In this document: piece after piece, positions 51,606 through 60,006 of the stretch
Layout: each line of letters opens with the position of its first letter
How positions within the stretch are numbered: position 1 is the stretch's first letter
From: Streptomyces lateritius
Lineage (GTDB): Bacteria > Actinomycetota > Actinomycetes > Streptomycetales > Streptomycetaceae
Assembly: GCF_014649715.1 (NCBI RefSeq)
Contig: NZ_BMTO01000003.1
Span: 445,525 to 509,524, forward strand
Reading direction: 5' to 3'
DNA: 64,000 nucleotides
Program-made: the position numbers and the translations under genes
The notes under the pieces: model-generated
The model's input: the letters and a program-made list of their open reading frames with translations, nothing else
Databases searched by the model: none
Told to the model about the DNA's origin: nothing

Positions 51606-52205
51606 TCAGCCCTCTCGAACCGCGAGCACCAGGTAACGGTCGTCCTCGTCCACGTAACGGACCATCCGCCAGCCGGACGCGGCCAGAAGGGGGCGAAGGC
51701 GGGGTTCGGCGCGCAGGTCGTCCTCGGTGATCTGCCGTCCGTGGCGGGCGGCGAGGGCGGCCCGGCCGATCGGGTGGAAGAGGGCCAGTTGTCCACCGTG
51801 GCGCACGACCCGGGCCAGTTCGCGCAGGTTCTCGGCCGGGTCCGCCAGGTGGGAGATGAGCCCGGCCCCGAAGACGGAGTCGAGCGCGCCGTCGCGCAGC
51901 GGGAGCCTGGCGACGTCCGTCAGGAGCAGCGTCGCGGACCTGTCGCGCCCGGCCCGTACCGCCTCGTCGAGCATCTCGGGCGTCAGGTCGGCGCCGATGA
52001 CGGTTCCTCCGTGCCCCACGGCCTCGCGCAGCGCCGGGAGTGCGCGCCCCGTGCCGCAGCCCGCGTCGAGCACGGTGCCGCCCGGACGCAGCCCGAGATC
52101 GGCGACCGCCGCGGCGTAGGCGGGACCGTCGTCGGGGAAGCGGGCGTCCCAGTCGGCGGCGCGGGAGCCGAAGAACTCCTGGACATGGGTGGGGTCATCG
52201 CTCAT
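51606..52205 (-). CDS. Class I SAM-dependent methyltransferase
   Basis: A 199-residue methyltransferase. Motif I is VLDAGCGTGRALPALREAVG near residues 45-64, followed by VIGADLTPEMLDEAVRAGRD (acidic ribose contact), LLTDVARLPLRDGALDSVFG, and ELARVVRHGGQLALFHPIGR. It is a compact Methyltransf_11/25-type enzyme with no extra substrate domain, so the substrate cannot be inferred. ATG 52205 begins the conserved region; TGAGG lies 12 bases upstream, a little far. It is divergent from the MHYT sensor. Confidence 0.88.
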   Translation of the reverse strand: MSDDPTHVQEFFGSRAADWDARFPDDGPAYAAAVADLGLRPGGTVLDAGCGTGRALPALREAVGHGGTVIGADLTPEMLDEAVRAGRDRSATLLLTDVARLPLRDGALDSVFGAGLISHLADPAENLRELARVVRHGGQLALFHPIGRAALAARHGRQITEDDLRAEPRLRPLLAASGWRMVRYVDEDDRYLVLAVREG

Positions 52206-52356
52206 GCGTGCATGATGCCTCAGCCTCAGGGGTGAACGTTCTGCGCACACGTTCGAGCGCGGCACGATCGTTCTGGAACATCTCTGTGTCATATTCCATC
52301 AGCTTTCGAAATGCGCCCCTGATGCGCCCCCTTGTCCGGACTAGCGTCCCTGGGTC

Positions 52357-53205
52357 ATGGGACACCTGGACCACGCCACCTTCGGCTGGCTGACACCTGT
52401 GCTGTCGTACGCGATGGCCTGCATAGGCGCGGCCCTCGGGCTGCGCTGCACCGTCCGCGCGCTCGATGCGAACGGACGATCACGACGCAACTGGCTGCTC
52501 ACCGCCGCCTCCGCGATCGGCACCGGCATCTGGACGATGCACTTCGTCGCGATGCTCGGTTTCGGCGTCACCGGGACCGACATCCGCTACGACGTTCCCC
52601 TCACCATCCTCAGTCTGCTCATCGCCATGGCCGTCGTCGGGGCTGGCGTCTTCGCCGTCGGGTACGGCCGGGACCGGTTCCGCTCACTCCTGATCGGCGG
52701 GCTCACGACCGGGGTCGGCGTCGCGTCGATGCACTACATGGGCATGGCCGCGCTGCGGCTGCACGGCCAGGTGCGGTACGAACCCGTCCTCGTTGCGCTC
52801 TCCGTCGTCATCGCGGTCGTAGCCGCGACGGCCGCGCTGTGGGCCGCGCTCAACATCCACGCGCCGACCGCCGTCGCCACGGCCTCCCTGGTGATGGGAG
52901 CGGCCGTCAGCAGCATGCACTACACCGGCATGTTCGCCGTACGGGTCGATGTCGTCCCCGCAAACACGACGCTCTCCGGAGCCTCGGCGATGCAGTTCAT
53001 CTTCCCCCTCGCCGTGGGCCTCGGCTCCTACCTCTTCATCACCTCGGCCTTCGTGGCGCTCTCTCCGACCGCCAAGGAACGCGCCGCCTACGCCTCGGCG
53101 GAACGGCTCACCGAGCCCGACGACCGTGCCGTGGACGTGGCTCCGCCCGGCTTCCACCAGACGCCGTCGGCACCGTCTGCACCACCGGCGGCACGTCCTG
53201 CCTAG
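52357..53205 (+). CDS. MHYT-domain integral membrane sensor
   Basis: A 282-residue membrane protein with seven hydrophobic segments spread over residues 10-235. The three MHYT repeats are visible as TMHFVAMLGFGV, MHYMGMAALRL and MHYTGMFAVRV. In this family the Met/His pairs lie near the outer membrane face and are thought to bind copper or sense O2, CO or NO. The cytoplasmic tail (240-282) has no output domain. A -10-like TAGCGT (52342-52347) lies nine bases before ATG 52357, with no ribosome site, so a leaderless message is possible. It is followed after 300 bases, which hold no gene, by the conservon; a functional link is inference only. Confidence 0.92.
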   Translation: MGHLDHATFGWLTPVLSYAMACIGAALGLRCTVRALDANGRSRRNWLLTAASAIGTGIWTMHFVAMLGFGVTGTDIRYDVPLTILSLLIAMAVVGAGVFAVGYGRDRFRSLLIGGLTTGVGVASMHYMGMAALRLHGQVRYEPVLVALSVVIAVVAATAALWAALNIHAPTAVATASLVMGAAVSSMHYTGMFAVRVDVVPANTTLSGASAMQFIFPLAVGLGSYLFITSAFVALSPTAKERAAYASAERLTEPDDRAVDVAPPGFHQTPSAPSAPPAARPA

Positions 53206-53504
53206 GTCGTGTCCGGAAAGTAGCGCCGTCTGCCCGCAGGGCAGGGCCCGCGGCGTCCGGTGCGTGCGATCGAGAAGGCGGAGGGCCGCCCTCGTACGGG
53301 GCGTACTCGGGTGATCCCGACAACGCGGCGAGCGTGCGTGCCAGGCGTCGCGGGCCAGGCGGGACTTCACGGACACGGCCCAGGCGGGACTCCCCGTCCC
53401 CGAAGCAGTCGAACCGAGCACATCGCACGACACGGCACGCACCCGCACCACTCACCACGCACCCCGCACAGCACCAGGACAGACGCAGCCGGAACGAGGA
53501 GGCC

Positions 53505-56252
53505 ATGCGAACTCCCCGCAGGACCCAGGACGCCGACACGACGGCGAGACCTCAGGCGGCGGCGCGCGGGCGGCGCGCGCACGCCGGGCCACCCGCGGAC
53601 GAACCGCCGCGGTCCGGCGACGCGTCGCCACCCGTCCCCGAGGCCTCCCGGTCCGCCGGGGCCTCGGGAAGCCCGGAGGCCGGGACCCGCCGACGGGGCC
53701 TGCGGCCCCGTACCGTCCGTGCCAAGATCGTGTCGCTGCTGATGGTGCCCGTCGTGTCGCTGCTCGCCCTCTGGGGCTTCGCCACCGTCACCACCGCCCA
53801 GGACATCGCCCGCCTGCGCCAACTCCAGCGGGTGGACGCCGAGATACGCGAACCCGTCGCCGCCGCCGTCCGCGCCCTCCAAGCCGAACGCCGCGCCGCC
53901 GTCCGCCAGATCGCAGCGCCCGGCACGGGCCGCGCCACCCAGCTCAAGGAACAGGCACGCCGCACCGACGCCGCAGTCGCCCGGCTCCGCCTCGACGACC
54001 GGCACACCGTCGGCCACACCGGCGACCTCCCCCGAGAGGTCGCCGACCGCGTCGGACAGTTCGTCACCAAGGCCGAAGGTCTGAGCCGACTGCGTACCGC
54101 CGCTGCCGGCGGCAGGGCCGACTGGGACCAGGTGTACGCCGAATACACCACTGCCATCAGCGCCGCCTTCGCCGTCGGCGGCGCCCTGACCGGCATCCAG
54201 GACGCCGAGATCGGCTCCCACGCGCGCGTGCTCCTTGAATTCGGCCGGGCGGGCGAGATGCTCGCCCGCGAGGACGCCCTGCTGGGCTCCGCCCACCTCG
54301 GCGGCGAACTCACCCCCGAAAGGCTCCGGCAGTTCACCGGAGCCGTGGAGACCCGCCGTACCCTCCTCGAGTCCGCCACCACCGACCTGCGCGGGCCCGA
54401 GCGCGCCGCCTGGGAGAAGCTCACCACCCAGCGCGGCCACCGGCAGCTCACCGCGGCGGAGGACCGCGTCCGCGCCGCCACCCCCGGCCGCAAGGCCGTC
54501 CAAGCCGTGTCCGCCGCTTCCTGGGACGACGCCGTCGCCGTCGTGCGCGGTGGTCTCCACACGATCGAGACCGACGCCCGCCGGGCCGCCGCCGACCGCG
54601 CCGACCCGTTCGCCGGCGGTGTCCTGAGCGCGGGAGGCGCCGCGGTCCTGCTCGGCCTCGCCGCCGTCGCCGCCTCCCTCGTCATCTCGGTGCGCATCGG
54701 CCGCACCCTGGTCGTCGAACTGGTCAGGCTCCGCAACACGGCCCTCGCGATCGCCCGGCGCCAACTCCCCGCCGCCATGAGCCGACTGCGTGCGGGCGAG
54801 GAGATCGACGTCCTGGCCGAGGCCCCTCCGGGACCCGCCCCGCAGGACGAGATCGGCCAGGTCGGGGAGGCGCTCACCACCGTGCACCGCGCCGCGCTCT
54901 CCGCCGCCGTCGAACGCGCCGAGCTCGCCAGCGGGATCTCCGGCGTCTTCGTCAACCTCGCCCGCCGCAGCCAGGTCCTCGTCCACCGGCAGCTCAACCT
55001 GCTGGACAGCATGGAGCGCCGGGCCGACGACCCGAACGAGCTGGGCGACCTCTTCCGCCTCGACCACCTCACCACACGGATGCGACGCCACGCCGAGAGC
55101 CTGATCATCCTCTCCGGCGCCGCACCCGGCCGCGCCTGGCGCATGCCGGTCCCCCTGACCAACGTCGTACGGGCCGCCGTCTCCGAGATCGAGGACTACG
55201 CGCGCGTCGAGGTGCGCCGGCTCCCCGAGACGGCCGTCGTCGGCGGCGCCGTCGCCGACCTCACCCACCTCCTGGCCGAACTCGTCGAGAACGCCGCACA
55301 GTTCTCCCCGCCCCACACCAAGGTGCGGATCAGCGGCGAACCGGTAGGCAACGGCTACGCCCTGGAGATCGAGGACCGTGGCCTCGGCATGGGCAAGGAG
55401 AGCCTCGCCGAGGCCAATACGAGGATCGAGCAGTCCGAGGCCCTCGACCTCTTCGACAGCGACCGGCTCGGGCTGTTCGTGGTCAGCCGGCTCTCCGCCC
55501 GGCACGACATCAAGGTCCACCTGCGCACCTCGCCCTACGGCGGTACGACGGCGGTCGTCCTGCTGCCCACGGACCTCCTGCAGAGCGCACTCCCACCGGG
55601 ACGGAGCGCACTCGACCCCCGACCGGTCGAGACCGCGTACACCGGCGCCGATGGCCACGGTGACGGCGACCGGGATCGGGGTGACCACGGGTACGGGTAC
55701 GGGTACGCCTCCGGAGCGAGTCGGGAGCGGGAGCCGCAGCGAGCCGAGGAAGCCCCGCCGGCGCCGACGACGGCGCTCGCGCAGCACCGTCGGCAGCAGC
55801 CCGCCGCGGTGGCTCCCGTACCGTCCCAGCCGCTGCCGCGCCCGCCGCGCATCACCGCCCTGTCGGCGGAGCCGGACGGGCCGGAGTCCGCCTCCCCCGA
55901 TCAGCCGCCGGCCGGAGTCACCTCGCTGCGGCAACGCGGCCGTTCGGCTCCGCTCAGCCCTGCGCCCCCGCCCCCGGCACACCCCTCCCCGCCTCCGTCG
56001 GCCCCCGTGGGGGACGGCGACCAGCTGCCCCGCAGGGTGCGCCAGGCCAGTCTCGTACCGCAGCTGCGCGAGGCGCCCCCGGCGGACCCACCCCCGACCG
56101 CGTCCGTCCAGGGCGCGGCCGAACGCACACCCGAGCAGGTAAGGGACCGCATGACCGCCTATCGCGACGGCTGGACCCGGGGCGGCGGCGCGGCCCCCGG
56201 TACCAGACGCCCCCTCGGTACCGGCTTCGACAGTGAAGGAGACCAGGAATGA
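53505..56252 (+). CDS. cvnA: Conservon sensor histidine-kinase-like protein CvnA
   Basis: A 915-residue membrane sensor. After a basic, Pro-rich cytoplasmic lead come membrane helix 1 (about 73-95, KIVSLLMVPVVSLLALWGF), an extracytoplasmic helical NIT-like region (100-370), helix 2 (about 372-398), a HAMP-like linker and a kinase-like core. The core has FRLDHLTTRMRRHAESLIIL and the ATPase boxes AELVENAAQFSPPHTKV (N-box, about 590), EIEDRGLGMG (G1) and DRLGLFVVSRLSARHDIKV. The C-terminal 230 residues are disordered and Pro-rich. CvnA proteins work with CvnB, C and D rather than a classic response regulator. The strong site GAGGAGG precedes ATG 53505, and its stop overlaps cvnB as ATGA. Confidence 0.94.
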   Translation: MRTPRRTQDADTTARPQAAARGRRAHAGPPADEPPRSGDASPPVPEASRSAGASGSPEAGTRRRGLRPRTVRAKIVSLLMVPVVSLLALWGFATVTTAQDIARLRQLQRVDAEIREPVAAAVRALQAERRAAVRQIAAPGTGRATQLKEQARRTDAAVARLRLDDRHTVGHTGDLPREVADRVGQFVTKAEGLSRLRTAAAGGRADWDQVYAEYTTAISAAFAVGGALTGIQDAEIGSHARVLLEFGRAGEMLAREDALLGSAHLGGELTPERLRQFTGAVETRRTLLESATTDLRGPERAAWEKLTTQRGHRQLTAAEDRVRAATPGRKAVQAVSAASWDDAVAVVRGGLHTIETDARRAAADRADPFAGGVLSAGGAAVLLGLAAVAASLVISVRIGRTLVVELVRLRNTALAIARRQLPAAMSRLRAGEEIDVLAEAPPGPAPQDEIGQVGEALTTVHRAALSAAVERAELASGISGVFVNLARRSQVLVHRQLNLLDSMERRADDPNELGDLFRLDHLTTRMRRHAESLIILSGAAPGRAWRMPVPLTNVVRAAVSEIEDYARVEVRRLPETAVVGGAVADLTHLLAELVENAAQFSPPHTKVRISGEPVGNGYALEIEDRGLGMGKESLAEANTRIEQSEALDLFDSDRLGLFVVSRLSARHDIKVHLRTSPYGGTTAVVLLPTDLLQSALPPGRSALDPRPVETAYTGADGHGDGDRDRGDHGYGYGYASGASREREPQRAEEAPPAPTTALAQHRRQQPAAVAPVPSQPLPRPPRITALSAEPDGPESASPDQPPAGVTSLRQRGRSAPLSPAPPPPAHPSPPPSAPVGDGDQLPRRVRQASLVPQLREAPPADPPPTASVQGAAERTPEQVRDRMTAYRDGWTRGGGAAPGTRRPLGTGFDSEGDQE

Positions 56253-56683
56253 TCGACCACGAGAGGATCTCCCACCACCGCTCAGGCGAACTCGACTGGC
56301 TCCTCGACGACCTCGTCGTCCGGGTGCGGGAGGTCCGCCACACGGTCGTGCTGTCCAACGACGGTCTCGCCGTCGGCTCCTCCAGCGGCCTCAGCCGGGA
56401 GGACGCCGAGCACCTGGCGGCCATCGCCTCCGGTTTCCACAGCCTGGCCAAGGGCGCGGGCCGCCAGTTCCACACCGGGGGTGTGCGCCAGACGATGGTG
56501 GAGATGGACGACGGGTTCCTGTTCGTCGCGGCCGCCGGGGACGGCTCCTGTCTCGCCGTCCTCAGCTCGGTCAACGCCGACATCGGCCTCATCGCCTACG
56601 AGATGGCCCGTTTGGTGAAGCGGGTCGGAGAGCATCTGCACACCCCGCCGCGGATCACCGCCACCCCGCCTGCCGCCGGCTGA
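56249..56683 (+). CDS. cvnB: Roadblock/LC7 protein CvnB
   Basis: A 144-residue roadblock/LC7-domain protein. Key segments are LDWLLDDLVVRVREVRHTVV, LSNDGLAVGSSSGLSREDAE, HLAAIASGFHSLAKGAGRQF, RQTMVEMDDGFLFVAAAGDG and VNADIGLIAYEMARLVKRVG. In the conservon complex CvnB is the partner that modulates the small G protein CvnD, like Rab/MglA regulators of the same fold. The ATG overlaps the CvnA stop by four bases (ATGA), so translation is coupled. A second copy of the same type lies at 58031. Confidence 0.94.
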   Translation: MIDHERISHHRSGELDWLLDDLVVRVREVRHTVVLSNDGLAVGSSSGLSREDAEHLAAIASGFHSLAKGAGRQFHTGGVRQTMVEMDDGFLFVAAAGDGSCLAVLSSVNADIGLIAYEMARLVKRVGEHLHTPPRITATPPAAG

Positions 56684-56686
56684 CCG

Positions 56687-57121
56687 GTGACACCCGTGAC
56701 GCTCATGAACGAGGACGGCACCGGCGACGGCCGGGCCGTGCCGGGCAGTCAGTGGTACGACGCCGATGCCGGGCCGCTCGTCCGGCCGTACGCCATGACG
56801 GGCGGCCGCACCAAGCCGGGCCCCAGCAATGTGCGGTTCGACCTCATCGCACTCGTCGTCGTCGAAGACGACCCGCCCGGCCCGGCCGAGGAGTCGCTCC
56901 TCGGCCCGGAACACCGGGCCCTGCTCACGCTGTGCCGGGCCGAGACCCAGTCGGTGGCGGAGCTCGCCGCCGACGCCGACCTGCCCGTCGGCGTCGTCCG
57001 CGTCCTCCTCGGCGATCTCCTCGAAGCGGGCTTCGTCAAGGTCAGCCGGCCCGTCCCGCCCGCACAACTGCCCGACGAACGGATCCTGAGGGAAGTCATC
57101 GATGGCCTACGAGCGCTCTGA
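56687..57121 (+). CDS. cvnC: DUF742 protein CvnC
   Basis: A 144-residue DUF742 protein, the third conservon component. DUF742 is a winged-helix-like domain: the conserved WYDADAGPLVRPYAMTGGRT near residue 25 and RFDLIALVV lead to a helical C-terminal half, EHRALLTLCRAETQSVAELA, ADADLPVGVVRVLLGDLLEA and ERILREVIDGLRAL. It is thought to link the CvnA/B/D complex to downstream events; its exact role is not known. The GTG at 56687 is three bases after the cvnB stop; ATG 56705 is an alternative. Its 3' end overlaps cvnD by 20 bases. Confidence 0.92.
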   Translation: MTPVTLMNEDGTGDGRAVPGSQWYDADAGPLVRPYAMTGGRTKPGPSNVRFDLIALVVVEDDPPGPAEESLLGPEHRALLTLCRAETQSVAELAADADLPVGVVRVLLGDLLEAGFVKVSRPVPPAQLPDERILREVIDGLRAL

Positions 57122-57719
57122 GAACACCGGTGCGGGCGGCGGCGTGGACGCCACGGCCCTCGCCCTGAAGATCCTGGTCGCCGGCGGTTTCGGCGTCGGC
57201 AAGACCACCCTGGTGGGCGCGGTCAGCGAGATCCGTCCGCTGCGCACGGAAGAACGGCTCAGCAGGGCCGGGGAGGCGGTGGACGACACCGGAGGCGTCG
57301 CCCAGAAGACCACGACGACCGTGGCGATGGACTTCGGCCGCATCACGATCCGCTCCGGACTCTCCCTGTACCTCTTCGGCACGCCGGGGCAGGACCGTTT
57401 CTGGTTCCTCTGGGACGAGCTGTCCCAGGGGGCACTGGGGGCCGTCGTCCTGGCCGACACGCGGCGGCTGGAGGACTGTTTCCCGGCGGTGGACTACTTC
57501 GAGCACCGCAAGATCCCCTTCGTCGTCGCCGTCAACTGCTTCGCCGGTGCCCGGAACTACGGCGCGCACGAGGTCTCGCGCGCGCTGGATCTGGACCGTG
57601 GCACACCGGTGGTGCTGTGCGACGCGCGGGACCGGGACTCGGGCAAGGAGGTCCTGATCCGTCTCGTCGAGTACGCGGGACGCATGCACACCGCCCGGCT
57701 GCTGGACTCCGTCGGCTGA
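57102..57719 (+). CDS. cvnD: Conservon small GTP-binding protein CvnD
   Basis: A 205-residue Ras/MglA-like GTPase. The P-loop is ILVAGGFGVGKTTLVGAVSE (residues 24-43), switch regions include KTTTTVAMDFGRI, and the G3 equivalent is LFGTPGQDRF. NCF occupies the place of the N(T)KxD base-recognition motif (VVAVNCFAGAR), as in other conservon G proteins. CvnD proteins bind and hydrolyse GTP and act with CvnB in signalling linked to development and antibiotic production in Streptomyces. It overlaps cvnC by 20 bases, and so completes a tightly packed cvnABCD operon. Confidence 0.94.
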   Translation: MAYERSENTGAGGGVDATALALKILVAGGFGVGKTTLVGAVSEIRPLRTEERLSRAGEAVDDTGGVAQKTTTTVAMDFGRITIRSGLSLYLFGTPGQDRFWFLWDELSQGALGAVVLADTRRLEDCFPAVDYFEHRKIPFVVAVNCFAGARNYGAHEVSRALDLDRGTPVVLCDARDRDSGKEVLIRLVEYAGRMHTARLLDSVG

Positions 57720-58030
57720 GGCGGGCGGCCGGCGTTTCGTCGGCGTACCGGCGTCCCGTGCATGGTGCGGTGCGGTGCGCGCGGGACGCCGAGCGGGTTC
57801 CACGGCGGGCGGAGCGGGCGCCGAGCCGGACGGCCCAGTGGCACAGCTCGATCGGGTCGCCGCTGATTTCGGCGCGGCCCGGGAGGGTTTGTCTTGGGCC
57901 CATGCCGCGGCACGCGAGGCACCCATGAGTGCTTGCCCTGTCCACGACACTGCGTAAGGCTGGCGGACGACACGCGGACCACGGGGACTTCGGGTCGACG
58001 GGGACGCAACAAACAGGGGGAGGACCGGGC
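57720..58030. other. Intergenic
   Basis: These 311 bases hold no supported gene. The right end has GGGGGAGG, the ribosome site for the next gene. A -10 or terminator hairpin could not be assigned. Confidence 0.5.
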
Positions 58031-58444
58031 ATGGCACTGGACAAGGGACTGGACTGGCTTCTGGACGACTTGACCCAGCGCGTCGAGTACATCCGGCACG
58101 CGTTGGTGCTGTCCAACGACGGTCTGGTGACGGGCGCGAGCAGCGGCCTGGTGCGGGAGGACGCCGAGCACCTGGCCGCCGTCTCCTCCGGCCTGCACAG
58201 CCTGGCCCGAGGCTCGGGCCGGCACTTCCAGGCGGGTCGTGCCCGGCAGACGATGGTCGAGTTCGACGACGCCCTTCTCTTCGTGACGGCGGCGGGCGAG
58301 GGCAGCTGCCTGTGTGTGCTGAGCGCCGCCGAGGCGGATGTCGGTCAGGTGGCCTACGAGATGACCCTGCTGGTGAACCGCGTCGGTGAGCACCTCGGAG
58401 TGGCGGCGCGTCAGCCGGGCCGGGCCGGCCTCGCCGAACTCTGA
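58031..58444 (+). CDS. Second roadblock/LC7 protein (CvnB-like), orphan copy
   Basis: A 137-residue roadblock/LC7 protein very similar to CvnB at 56249: LDWLLDDLTQRVEYIRHALV, LSNDGLVTGASSGLVREDAE, HLAAVSSGLHSLARGSGRHF, RQTMVEFDDALLFVTAAGEG and ADVGQVAYEMTLLVNRVGEH. It is separated from cvnD by 311 bases and has its own ribosome site, GGGGGAGG, seven bases before ATG 58031. No CvnA/C/D companions accompany it. It may act as a second modulator of CvnD or of another G protein (inference). Confidence 0.92.
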   Translation: MALDKGLDWLLDDLTQRVEYIRHALVLSNDGLVTGASSGLVREDAEHLAAVSSGLHSLARGSGRHFQAGRARQTMVEFDDALLFVTAAGEGSCLCVLSAAEADVGQVAYEMTLLVNRVGEHLGVAARQPGRAGLAEL

Positions 58445-58563
58445 GGTTGTCCACAGGGCATCGGAGGTCCACCGGCCGGGGTTGTCCACAGGTCGAGCAG
58501 GAGGGCGTCGCTGCCCGTTACGGTCGTCACCGGGAGTATTCGTCACTCACGGGGGAGGCCGTC

Positions 58564-59607
58564 ATGACGGTGGAGGAAGGCGCGCGCACGCTGGCGTTGA
58601 CGCGCGCGGCGCAGGAACTGGCACTGCGGCGGGACGAGTTCCAGCTGGCGGTGCAGATGGGGCTGATCCGTACGGTGCCGGCCGGGGCGCCCGTGCCGGT
58701 GGCATCGCCTACCGGTGGGACAGGGGTCTCCGGGCCGCAGGGAGTCTCAGGACCGCCGGGTGGTGGGCGACGCAGAGTGGAGCGGGCGGAGGTCGACCGG
58801 CTCAGAGCCGCCTCGGACTTCCCCGAGGGGCTGCGAGAGCGGGTCCGCACGGTCGGTACGACGGAGGCGGCCGACCTGCTTTCGATCACCCCGGACCGCT
58901 TCACCAAGCTGGCCAGGACGGGTCACTTCAGCCCGGTGCGGTTCCATCTGAACCGCTACCGCGCGGTGGTGTGGCTCTATCTCGCCGGAGAGCTCGGTGA
59001 GTTCGCTCTGACACATCAGAGACTGCTGAGCGGACGGCTTCCCCAGGAGGTCCGCGACCGGATCGACGCGGGAGAGGACCGGCGGCCGCGGAACTGGCGG
59101 GCCAGACGGCTCGGGCTGCTGCTGCGGGCGACGGAGGACCGGTGGGCGCGGGCGGCGGCGATCGCCTCGCTCCTCGGCCCGCTCCAGTTGGCCGAGGTCG
59201 TGGACGATCCGCACGAACGGGCCCATCTCGACCGGCTGCGTCCGCAACCGCCGTCCGGGATGCCGGAGTCGGGGACCGCCCGAGAGATCGCGGACCGGCT
59301 GATGCTGGCGGACGACCCGGACGAGATCCTGTGGCACCGGATGAGCCTGGCGCTGGCACTGGACGAGGCACGCAAGGAACACCAGGCCCCGTGGCCCACT
59401 GGCGGAGCGGGGCGGGGGCGGGCGGTCGGCCCCACTCGCCCGCCCCGCCCACCGGCCTTCTCCCGCCCACCCACCGGTGGCACCCGCCCCGGCCTGCTCG
59501 ACCGACTCCGCCGCCGCAGGCGACCCGACACGGAAGCGACCGGCGACACGGCCGGTGTGGAGGGGCTCGGAAACGCGCCGCTACACCAGGCCGAGTCGAC
59601 GCGGTAG
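58564..59607 (+). CDS. DUF6397 family protein
   Basis: A 347-residue protein of the Streptomyces family I know as DUF6397. Conserved parts are LTRAAQELALRRDEFQLAVQ, MGLIRTVP, RVERAEVDRLRAASDFPEGL, VGTTEAADLLSITPDRFTKL with ARTGHFSPVRFHLNRYRAVV, VWLYLAGELGEFA, and EDRRPRNWRARRLGLLLRAT. The ITPDRFTKLARTG piece looks like a MerR- or excisionase-type helix-turn-helix, so DNA binding is plausible. The C-terminus (280-347) is disordered and basic/Pro-rich. GGGGGAGG lies five bases before ATG 58564. No metabolic neighbour suggests a function. Confidence 0.88.
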   Translation: MTVEEGARTLALTRAAQELALRRDEFQLAVQMGLIRTVPAGAPVPVASPTGGTGVSGPQGVSGPPGGGRRRVERAEVDRLRAASDFPEGLRERVRTVGTTEAADLLSITPDRFTKLARTGHFSPVRFHLNRYRAVVWLYLAGELGEFALTHQRLLSGRLPQEVRDRIDAGEDRRPRNWRARRLGLLLRATEDRWARAAAIASLLGPLQLAEVVDDPHERAHLDRLRPQPPSGMPESGTAREIADRLMLADDPDEILWHRMSLALALDEARKEHQAPWPTGGAGRGRAVGPTRPPRPPAFSRPPTGGTRPGLLDRLRRRRRPDTEATGDTAGVEGLGNAPLHQAESTR

Positions 59608-60006
59608 TGCCATCAGCTCGTGGGGGCCGCGGAATACCCCACGGGCGTCCGGCACCACCCAGCCCCCGGCCCAGCCGGGTCCGAACCGCCCGGGGGTGGG
59701 AGGGGTGGACCGGCCGGGTCTGGACCACTTGTCCCTGGTCAGCCGCACGCCCGATACGGATCTGCTCGGTCCCTACCGCCCCGGGCCGGGACCGGCGGCC
59801 ATACGCCCGCTTCCGGGCCGGCCGGCCCGGCGGGCGTCAAGGGACGGGCGACCGCGCCCACGTCCGCTCCCACGTCCCACGTCCCACGTCCCACGTCCGA
59901 CCTCCGGCGTCCGGCGTCCGATGCTCGACGTCCGGGCCACGGGGCCCCCGGGTGTCGGTCGGCGGTCGACGTGCGGGCAACGTGGCGCGCAAGGCAGGAT
60001 GGGCGC
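59608..60006. other. Intergenic, Pro-Thr-rich frame
   Basis: 399 bases without a supportable gene between DUF6397 and LigB. It contains a short tandem repeat (59869-59896). The CAGGAT hexamer at 59995-60000 lies six bases before the LigB ATG and may be its -10 box. Confidence 0.5.
59869..59896. repeat. Four tandem CCCACGT heptamers
   Basis: CCCACGT occurs four times in a row, with a fifth copy at 59857-59863. It is followed by imperfect variants with CGTCCGG. It lies about 110 bases upstream of the LigB start. Slippage-type microsatellite is the plain reading. Confidence 0.8.

Noticed and set aside
53367..55982. Long minus-strand frame opposite cvnA
   Set aside because: Antisense shadow of the kinase gene; Gly/Arg-rich without domain motifs.
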